Below the pieces are notes generated by a model. It saw only the letters and a list, made by a program, of their open reading frames with translations. It was not told where the DNA came from and made no database searches. From Deltaproteobacteria bacterium (GTDB lineage Bacteria > Campylobacterota_A > Desulfurellia > JAGGSF01): a stretch of 11,932 nucleotides of DNA. The translations under genes were made by a program, and so were the position numbers. Shown here piece by piece: positions 6,878 to 11,932 of this stretch; the stretch's first letter is position 1; every line of letters begins with the position of its first letter. The stretch covers positions 1-11,932 of the forward strand of contig JAGGSF010000077.1 of NCBI GenBank assembly GCA_021159235.1, written 5' to 3'.

Positions 6878-7204
6878 CTACCTACAAAGCTCCTTCCTCG
6901 GCACATCGCTCCACAAATATTCCAACCCGTAATATTCCCTCTTCTCTGGAGAGAAAATATGCACAATAACATCTACACAGTCAACCAATATCCACTCACC
7001 GACTTCATACCCCTCCATGTGTCTTGCATTCACCCTTTCTTTTAGAGCATAAGCCAGAGCTTGAGCATGTTTCTTTGAAGTTGCACTACATATCACCGTA
7101 TAATCAAATATGCTTACATATCCCCTCATGTCTAACACCACGATATCCTCAGCTACCTTCTCCTCCAGTATACGCACTATTTCCCTACACAGCTTTTCAC
7201 TCAC
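6878..7204 (-). CDS. rsfS: Ribosomal silencing factor RsfS (Iojap/YbeB family)
   Basis: Binds ribosomal protein L14 and blocks joining of the subunits, lowering translation under nutrient limitation. It has 108 residues, normal length. DIVVLDMRGYVSIFDYTVIC (20-39), the SATSKKHAQALA helix and EGYEVGEWILVDCVDVIVHI are typical of the family. The start is GTG at 7204, overlapping the nadD TGA as GTGA, so it is translationally coupled. The nadD-rsfS pairing is very widely conserved in bacteria and supports both calls. Confidence 0.96.
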   Translation of the reverse strand: MSEKLCREIVRILEEKVAEDIVVLDMRGYVSIFDYTVICSATSKKHAQALAYALKERVNARHMEGYEVGEWILVDCVDVIVHIFSPEKREYYGLEYLWSDVPRKELCR

Positions 7205-7830
7205 CCCTTATACAAACCCCTCCTTTCAATGTATTCTACCACATCCTTCGGCGTAAAATAGTTTATATTTCCTCCCCGTTTTACGCACAAGCGAATAAAT
7301 GAAGAAGAGATATTGATTTGGGTTACCGGACAGAGATACACAGTAGAAGGTGTACCAGGAAACGCCCCCTTTTCATCTACTTCTATGTAGCGAACCTTAT
7401 CTATTTTTTTACACCATTCATCCTGTATACATCCCGGTCTCATCATAACAATAAATGATATGTTTCTCAAAAGTTCCTCATACCTTTTCCAGGTGCAAAT
7501 AGATGCAAATGCATCGATGCCAACAATATAAAACAGCTCAACACCCCTATATCTTTCCTTGAGCATTCCTACCGTATCCACTGCATAGCAAATACCGTTT
7601 CTATGCGCTTCAATATCAGATACCTCAAAACCCGACACGTTGGCTATTGCAATCTTCAACATATTCATCCGATCACCAATGGGAGCAACATCATCTTTCT
7701 TATGGGGCGGTATACCAGTGGGAACAAATAATACCTTATCCAAACAAAACATGTCCTTCACATCCAGTGCCACTCGCAGATGTCCCAAGTGCACGGGATT
7801 AAAAGTACCACCAAAGATGCCTACTCTCAT
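7201..7830 (-). CDS. nadD: Nicotinate-nucleotide adenylyltransferase
   Basis: Makes nicotinate adenine dinucleotide (deamido-NAD) from nicotinate mononucleotide and ATP, the penultimate step of NAD synthesis. It has 209 residues. The nucleotidyltransferase signature is GGTFNPVHLGH (7-17), which includes the HxGH motif. ISSSFIR (174-180) matches the second ATP-binding motif, and IVGIDAF (102-108) matches the pyridine-nucleotide pocket. The ATG at 7830 overlaps the proA TGA as ATGA, and rsfS begins in the nadD stop. Length and motifs look intact. Confidence 0.96.
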   Translation of the reverse strand: MRVGIFGGTFNPVHLGHLRVALDVKDMFCLDKVLFVPTGIPPHKKDDVAPIGDRMNMLKIAIANVSGFEVSDIEAHRNGICYAVDTVGMLKERYRGVELFYIVGIDAFASICTWKRYEELLRNISFIVMMRPGCIQDEWCKKIDKVRYIEVDEKGAFPGTPSTVYLCPVTQINISSSFIRLCVKRGGNINYFTPKDVVEYIERRGLYKG

Positions 7831-9080
7831 TTCCTTATCTGCCCATTGCCCAATATTAAATACTTATAAGTGGTAAGTTCCGGCAATCCCATCGGTCCTC
7901 GAGCGTGCATCTTGTCTGTACTGATACCTATTTCTGCACCCATACCAAATTCACCGCCATCGGTAAAGCGGGTAGAACTGTTTACATACACAGTTGCCGC
8001 ATCTACCCTGTACAAAAATTCCATTGCTCTTTCGTAATTCTCAGTAATAATTGCCTCTGAATGTTGAGACCCATGTTTGTTTATATGCTCAATAGCCTCC
8101 TCTATATCATCAACAACCTTTATAGAAAGGATAAGGTCCAGATACTCTGTATCCCAATCCTTTTCTTCCGCCTCTCTTATTTGAGGAACTACCTTTCTCG
8201 TTCTTTCACATCCTCTAATTTCAACGCCTGCTTCCTGCAGTCTTCTTATCATCTCTGGCAAAAACTTCCCAGCGATGTTTTTATGCACCAGGAGTGTTTC
8301 TATAGCATTGCACACACCTGGTCTCTGCACCTTTGCATTGTATACAATCTCCTGTGCCATAGGAAGGGAAGCAAATTCATCCACATATGTATGACACAAA
8401 CCTTTATAATGCTTGATTACAGGAACAGTAGCATTTTCTGTTACAAAATTAATAAGCCCCTCCCCTCCCCGGGGAATGATGAGATTGACCAAACCATTCA
8501 TACGAATGAGATACTTTATAGCTTTCCTATCCACCGAATCAATAAAACCAATACACCCTTCAGGTAATCCTGCCCTTTTTACAGCCTCACTCAATATGGT
8601 ATAAAGTATGCGATTTGAATTGATAGCCTCTCTTCCTCCTCTTAAAATTGTAGCGTTGCCTGTCTTTAAACACAGACTTGATGCCTCCACGGTTACATTT
8701 GGTCTGGATTCATAAATGATGCCAATCACGCCAATGGGCACTCTCATCTGTAAAATCTGTAAACCGTTCGGCCTTTTCCATCCACGAATAATAGTCCCTA
8801 CAGGATCCTCCAACATGCTCACTTCGTTCAAGGATTTGACCATGCCGTTGATTCTTTTTTCAGTAAGGGTAAGTCTATCAATAAACGCCTTAGAAACGCC
8901 TTTTCGTTCAGCTTCTCTTACATCTTCTCTGTTTACCTCACTTATTTCTTCTCTCCTTTCATTAATAAGCTGAGCTGCAATATTCAATGCCTTATTCTTT
9001 TTGTCTGTGCTTACATTTGCCAGGTAAAAACTTGCTTCTCTTGCTTTCTTTGCTATATCCCTTATTGTTTTTTCAAGCAT
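7827..9080 (-). CDS. proA: Gamma-glutamyl phosphate reductase
   Basis: NADPH-dependent reduction of glutamyl-5-phosphate to glutamate semialdehyde, the second step of proline synthesis. It has 417 residues, typical length. The active-site cysteine is in QRPGVCNAIETLLVH (Cys257). PIGVIGIIYESRPNVT (115-130), CLKTGNATILRGG (137-149), NLIIPRGGEGLI (199-210) and the C-terminal EIGISTDKMHARGPMGLPELTTYK region (24 residues by alignment to the family; key residues H, R and G of HARGP) are all family features. The ATG at 9080 overlaps the end of proB by 8 bases, so the kinase and reductase are probably co-translated, in keeping with their labile shared intermediate. Confidence 0.97.
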   Translation of the reverse strand: MLEKTIRDIAKKAREASFYLANVSTDKKNKALNIAAQLINERREEISEVNREDVREAERKGVSKAFIDRLTLTEKRINGMVKSLNEVSMLEDPVGTIIRGWKRPNGLQILQMRVPIGVIGIIYESRPNVTVEASSLCLKTGNATILRGGREAINSNRILYTILSEAVKRAGLPEGCIGFIDSVDRKAIKYLIRMNGLVNLIIPRGGEGLINFVTENATVPVIKHYKGLCHTYVDEFASLPMAQEIVYNAKVQRPGVCNAIETLLVHKNIAGKFLPEMIRRLQEAGVEIRGCERTRKVVPQIREAEEKDWDTEYLDLILSIKVVDDIEEAIEHINKHGSQHSEAIITENYERAMEFLYRVDAATVYVNSSTRFTDGGEFGMGAEIGISTDKMHARGPMGLPELTTYKYLILGNGQIRK

Positions 9081-10188
9081 TTTTCTCTCCTATAAGCACC
9101 ATGTTATTTCTATGCACAACATCATCGGAATATTTATATCCGATAACAGATTCAATCTCCTTTGATTGCAGTCCCTTTATCATCTCTATCTCCTGAGAAT
9201 TATAGTTGGCTATGCCTCTCGCTATAACTTTCCCATTACACACAATATCTACTATGTCTCCCCGCTCAAAAACTCCTTCTATTTTCTCTATACCAGAAGG
9301 AAGGAGACTCTTTCCCTTTTCACAAATTGCCTCCCTCGCTCCTCCATCAATAAATACCTTTCCTTTTCGTAATGTAGTTTTTAACCACACCTTTTTCGAT
9401 GTAAGATTGCTTTTTTCCGGAATAAAGATTGTGCATCTCGCCTCACCATTCAATATCTTTCTTAAAATATTCTCCTCTTTGCCATTGGCAATGATCGTCA
9501 TCTTACCTTCTTCAGCCATTCTAAATCCTATCTCTACCTTGCTTTTCATTCCACCACAACCAAACCTCATGGAACCAAAAGCAAACCTTTCCACCTCTTC
9601 TTTCTGTGAAAACTCAACAAGTGGTAAAAACCTTGCGCTCTTCTTTTTGGGATCAGCCGTAAAAAGCCCATCTACATCAGTAAGAATGATAAGTGTGTCC
9701 GCTCCTACAAGATCTGTAACATATGATGAAAGATTATCATTGTCTCCAAACTTCAACTCCTTTATTACCACCGTATCATTTTCATTCACCACGGGAACAA
9801 TATTCCAGCTCAACAGTAGGGATATCGTATTTCTTGCATTGAGGTATCTTCTGCGATTGTATATATCATCAGCAGTAATAAGTATCTGCGAAACACGCAA
9901 ATTGTGAGAACAAAACATCTCCTGATAAAGCTTCATCAACTCTACCTGACCAATAGAGGCGAATGCCTGCCTTTTCACTATATCTACAGGCACCTCTTTC
10001 AACCCTACAGAGAAGATACCACATGCCACCGCACCACTGGACACAATAACCACATCTTTATTTTTCTCCTTTATTAAATATGCAATATCTTTAACTAAAT
10101 TGGCCAGACACCTTCTATCTATTTTATCTCCATCAACGATAACCGAACTGCCTATCTTAACAACTATCTTCTTTGATTGTATATCCAC
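9073..10188 (-). CDS. proB: Glutamate 5-kinase with C-terminal PUA domain
   Basis: Phosphorylates glutamate, the first and usually proline-inhibited step of proline synthesis. It has 371 residues. An amino-acid kinase domain (about 1-258) shows VVKIGSSV (9-16), IVSSGAVACG (48-57), VVNENDTV (133-140), FGDNDNLSS (147-155) and TDVDGLFTADP (170-180). A PUA domain follows (about 275-350), as in the E. coli enzyme. The start is GTG at 10188, which overlaps the last 25 bases of obg. I see no nearer ATG that keeps the conserved VVKIGSS strand. The next gene, proA, overlaps by 8 bases. Adjacency to obg is a common bacterial arrangement. Confidence 0.95.
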   Translation of the reverse strand: MDIQSKKIVVKIGSSVIVDGDKIDRRCLANLVKDIAYLIKEKNKDVVIVSSGAVACGIFSVGLKEVPVDIVKRQAFASIGQVELMKLYQEMFCSHNLRVSQILITADDIYNRRRYLNARNTISLLLSWNIVPVVNENDTVVIKELKFGDNDNLSSYVTDLVGADTLIILTDVDGLFTADPKKKSARFLPLVEFSQKEEVERFAFGSMRFGCGGMKSKVEIGFRMAEEGKMTIIANGKEENILRKILNGEARCTIFIPEKSNLTSKKVWLKTTLRKGKVFIDGGAREAICEKGKSLLPSGIEKIEGVFERGDIVDIVCNGKVIARGIANYNSQEIEMIKGLQSKEIESVIGYKYSDDVVHRNNMVLIGEKNA

Positions 10189-11132
10189 TCTAAGACCCGT
10201 TCAATTCCCCATTTCTTTAATGCACTTATAGAAAAAACATCGCACTGCACTTCTTTCTTTACTCTATCCCCGATATCTTTTTCCTCTACCAGATCCATTT
10301 TGTTCAAAACTACACATCTTCTCTTCTGTAACAACCCTTCACTATAATTCTTCATTTCTGTGATCAAAATATCATATGTTTTCTTTATCTCCTCAAAACC
10401 ATCAGAAGCATCAATGATCAACAAAAGAAATGTTGTTCTCTCAACATGCCTCAAAAATTCCAAACCCAGTCCCTTTCCTTTACTTGCCCCCTCAATAATG
10501 CCCGGAATATCGGCAACGATAAAATCATCTTCCTTATATCTCACATAACCTAAATAAGGACTGAGTGTAGTAAATGGATAGGGAGCAATATTGGGCCTGG
10601 CTCGAGAGATAACACTTAAGAATGTAGATTTTCCAGCGTTGGGTAAGCCCACCAATCCTACATCGGCAATGAGCTTAAGCTCTAAAGAAAGTTCCTTTTT
10701 TTCTCCCTCCTCGCCCTTTTCACTAATGCGTGGTGCCCTGTTGGTAGCACTTTTAAAGGCAGCATTTCCCCTTCCGCCTCTTCCACCACGAGCAACAACA
10801 ACACACTCCTCTTCTGTAAAATCATGTAAGAGCCTACCTCCTTCTTTAACCACTGTCCCCAATGGAACATCTATTACCACATCCCTTCCATTTGCTCCCG
10901 TTTTATTATTAGAACCGCCATTCCCTCCTTTTTTAGCTTTAAAGAAACGCTTAAATTTAAAATGATAAAGGGTGTTTACATTCTTCCTGCCGCAGATTAT
11001 TATATCCCCTCCCTTACCTCCATTACCGCCGTCCGGCCCACCCTTGGGCATGAACCTCTCCCGGCGGAAGCTAACAATACCATCGCCGCCATCTCCCGCC
11101 TCCACATATATCCTTGTTCTATCTATAAACAT
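10164..11132 (-). CDS. obg: Obg-family GTPase, short form without C-terminal extension
   Basis: Essential GTPase involved in assembly of the 50S subunit and in growth control. It has 322 residues. The glycine-rich Obg fold occupies about 1-156 (for example AGDGGDGIVSFRRERFMPKG). The G domain shows GLPNAGKST (162-170), PFTT (186-189), DIPG (208-211), NKMD (277-280) and SAL (303-305). The protein ends about 17 residues after the last G motif, so the variable C-terminal (OCT) domain found in some Obg proteins is absent; this is common and not a truncation signal. The ATG at 11132 directly abuts the rpmA TAG, and no strong ribosome-binding site is visible. The rplU-rpmA-obg order is highly conserved. 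Confidence 0.97.
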   Translation of the reverse strand: MFIDRTRIYVEAGDGGDGIVSFRRERFMPKGGPDGGNGGKGGDIIICGRKNVNTLYHFKFKRFFKAKKGGNGGSNNKTGANGRDVVIDVPLGTVVKEGGRLLHDFTEEECVVVARGGRGGRGNAAFKSATNRAPRISEKGEEGEKKELSLELKLIADVGLVGLPNAGKSTFLSVISRARPNIAPYPFTTLSPYLGYVRYKEDDFIVADIPGIIEGASKGKGLGLEFLRHVERTTFLLLIIDASDGFEEIKKTYDILITEMKNYSEGLLQKRRCVVLNKMDLVEEKDIGDRVKKEVQCDVFSISALKKWGIERVLEWIYNQRR

Positions 11133-11381
11133 CTACGGGATAACACTGATGTACTTTCTGTCTCCCTTAGTGAGAAATCTTATTTTTCCCCTCTGAGTAG
11201 CAAATAATGTATCATCTCTCCCTCTCTTTACATTCTGCCCCGGATGAAACTTTGTTCCTCTTTGCCTTACTATTATCTCGCCTGCTTTCACTTCCTGACC
11301 GTCCCCTCTCTTCACACCCAGCCTTTTACCAACACTATCTCTTCCATTTCTACTACTACCCATTCCCTTTTTATGTGCCAT
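11133..11381 (-). CDS. rpmA: 50S ribosomal protein L27
   Basis: Large-subunit protein whose N-terminal tail reaches the peptidyl-transferase centre. It has 82 residues. The sequence starts [20 protein letters not shown], so it carries the mature-type N-terminus without the cleavable Firmicutes extension; consistently, no Prp protease gene lies between rplU and rpm[16 protein letters not shown] (34-48) and [16 protein letters not shown] match the family. The ATG at 11381 has AGGAGG 6 bases upstream, and the gap to rplU is 17 bases. Confidence 0.98.
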   Translation of the reverse strand: MAHKKGMGSSRNGRDSVGKRLGVKRGDGQEVKAGEIIVRQRGTKFHPGQNVKRGRDDTLFATQRGKIRFLTKGDRKYISVIP

Positions 11382-11398
11382 AAAACCTCCTGTGGAGT

Positions 11399-11713
11399 TT
11401 AACCTCCTATGATTTTTTCAATCTTAATCCTTGTAATATACTGTCTGTGCCCCTGTTTTTTTCTATATCCCTTTCTTCGCTTAAATTTAAACACTATGAT
11501 TTTCTTACCCTTTTCCTGACCAACCACTCTTCCTATAACTTTTGCTCCTTCTACATAAGGATTGCCTGCCTTGTGCACATTTTCATCACTTATCAATAAG
11601 ACCCTGTTTAGCTCTATTTGTGAACCATTTTCCGCTTCTATCTTTTCCACTTCAATCTCATCTCCCTCTCTAACCATATACTGCTTACCACCTTTCTCCA
11701 AAACGGCCAACAT
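11399..11713 (-). CDS. rplU: 50S ribosomal protein L21
   Basis: 23S rRNA-binding protein of the large subunit. It has 104 residues, normal length. [20 protein letters not shown] (6-25), the central [20 protein letters not shown] and the basic C-terminal [16 protein letters not shown] are family hallmarks. The ATG at 11713 is preceded by GGAGGT with an 8-base spacer. An out-of-frame ATG lies inside that spacer but opens no useful frame. It is the first gene of the rplU-to-comF unit. Confidence 0.98.
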   Translation of the reverse strand: MLAVLEKGGKQYMVREGDEIEVEKIEAENGSQIELNRVLLISDENVHKAGNPYVEGAKVIGRVVGQEKGKKIIVFKFKRRKGYRKKQGHRQYITRIKIEKIIGG

Positions 11714-11743
11714 ATTACCATACCTCCATACAAATTCGCCTAA

Positions 11744-11772
11744 AAGTTACAAAATATATGCATATTTGTCAA
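11744..11772 (-). promoter_or_regulatory. Probable promoter of the rplU operon
   Basis: On the minus strand, a perfect TTGACA (11772-11767) precedes TAACTT (11749-11744) at 17-base spacing. The -10 box is weak, only three of six to consensus. The -35 match, the spacing and the position 31 bases before the rplU start make a promoter here likely. The exact -10 is uncertain. Confidence 0.5.
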
Positions 11773-11799
11773 CAACTACCGTGAAACCAGAATCAATTT

Positions 11800-11815
11800 A
11801 AGTGTAAAAACACTT
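11800..11815. promoter_or_regulatory. 16-base perfect palindrome in the divergent intergenic region, candidate operator
   Basis: AAGTGT and ACACTT are perfect inverted arms around a four-A loop. The right arm overlaps the first two bases of the plus-strand -35 box (11814-11819), and the palindrome lies 28 bases upstream of the rplU -35. No T-run follows on either strand, so it is not an intrinsic terminator. It could bind a dimeric regulator acting on one or both divergent promoters. The identity of any such regulator is unknown. Confidence 0.4.
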
Positions 11816-11841
11816 GACGAGATAGATTAATTTTATATAAT
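11814..11841 (+). promoter_or_regulatory. Sigma-70-type promoter for the rightward gene
   Basis: TTGACG (11814-11819, five of six) and a perfect TATAAT (11836-11841) are separated by 16 bases. A start near 11848 would leave about 27 bases before the leader ORF at 11875. It is divergent from the rplU promoter. Confidence 0.7.
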
Positions 11842-11874
11842 TAGTTTTACCTAATAAAATGAGGAGAATAAAAG

Positions 11875-11907
11875 ATGAAGTTACTTATTTTTAGGAGGTT
11901 TTTATGA
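11875..11907 (+). CDS. Putative 10-codon leader peptide coupled to the downstream gene
   Basis: ATG at 11875 opens a frame of ten codons (MKLLIFRRFL) ending at TGA 11905-11907. GAGGAG at 11861-11866 sits 8 bases upstream, a good ribosome-binding site. Its tandem AGG AGG arginine codons (11893-11898) are themselves the Shine-Dalgarno sequence of the next gene, and its stop overlaps the next ATG as ATGA. This layout suggests translational coupling or leader control. The frame is very short and could be chance, so translation is unproven. Confidence 0.35.
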   Translation: MKLLIFRRFL

Positions 11908-11932
11908 AAAAAGGATTTATCAGTTTGGTTGC
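11904..11932 (+). CDS. Start of an unidentified gene, cut off by the window edge, signal-peptide-like N-terminus
   Basis: ATG at 11904 is preceded by AGGAGG with a 5-base spacer and lies about 60 bases downstream of a good promoter, so a real start is likely. Only nine full codons are visible (MKKGFISLV). Two lysines followed by hydrophobic residues resemble a Sec signal peptide, but this is too little to name a family. Confidence 0.6.

Noticed and set aside
8061-8567. Plus-strand open frame of 168 codons opposite proA
   Set aside because: It is fully inside proA, has no recognisable domain, and its odd composition fits a reverse-strand shadow.
9206-9907. Plus-strand open frame of 233 codons opposite proB
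   Set aside because: It is antisense to a well-conserved kinase with intact motifs, has no ribosome-binding site, and its protein is low-complexity Ser/Pro/Leu, as expected for a shadow frame.
10164-11132. Obg truncated at its C-terminus
   Set aside because: Many bacterial Obg proteins lack the variable C-terminal domain. The G domain is complete and proB overlaps normally, so there is no sign of damage.
11859-11894. Eleven-codon frame starting ATG AGG AGA
   Set aside because: It has no ribosome-binding site upstream, and its start overlaps the GAGGAG that better serves the ATG at 11875.
11904-11932. Type IV pilin start
   Set aside because: The GFISLV stretch resembles a prepilin cleavage site only loosely: the expected GFTLxE glutamate position is beyond or absent in the visible residues, so the call cannot be supported.

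Overview
The window is about 12 kb of compact, AT-rich bacterial chromosome. Almost everything is on the minus strand; the only plus-strand gene begins at the extreme right edge. The genes are mostly housekeeping: ribosomal proteins, ribosome assembly and silencing factors, arginine and proline synthesis, NAD synthesis, and a molybdate-type ABC transporter. The molybdate-binding protein has an ordinary cleavable signal peptide with no lipobox cysteine, which points to a diderm. A molybdate importer and the absence of the Firmicutes-type L27 extension and Prp protease gene fit an anaerobic or facultative diderm, such as Desulfobacterota, Nitrospirota, Deferribacterota or a related candidate phylum. 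I cannot place it more precisely from the sequence.

Right to left, in the direction of transcription. (1) A nine-gene run: rplU, rpmA, obg, proB, proA, nadD, rsfS, a traR/dksA-type gene and comF (11713 to 5835). The junctions are gaps of 0 to 17 bases or short overlaps. (2) A strong sigma-70-type promoter whose -35 box contains the comF stop codon. It drives rplM, rpsI, argC and argJ (5775 to 2765), again with abutting or overlapping junctions. (3) An 84-base gap carrying a near-perfect promoter for modA, a trmO/TsaA-like gene, modB and modC (2680 to beyond position 1). modC is cut off by the window edge. (4) At the far right, a divergent region of about 145 bases holds the rplU promoter, a 16-base palindrome and a good plus-strand promoter. 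That promoter leads into a 10-codon leader ORF coupled to a partial gene with a signal-like start.

Functionally, the two translation operons each carry genes of glutamate-derived amino acid synthesis: argC/argJ behind L13/S9, and proB/proA behind L21/L27/Obg. NadD, RsfS and a DksA-like zinc-finger protein link NAD supply and translation control to the same transcript. I see no terminator between comF and rplM, so the first two units may be partly read as one. The mod operon is separate and includes a predicted tRNA-modifying methyltransferase homologue in a translationally coupled position.

No mobile element, CRISPR array, tRNA, rRNA or phage feature was seen. Most of the window is ordinary. 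The least explained items are the trmO-like gene inside the mod operon, the palindrome and coupled leader ORF at the right edge, and the promoter embedded in the comF stop.
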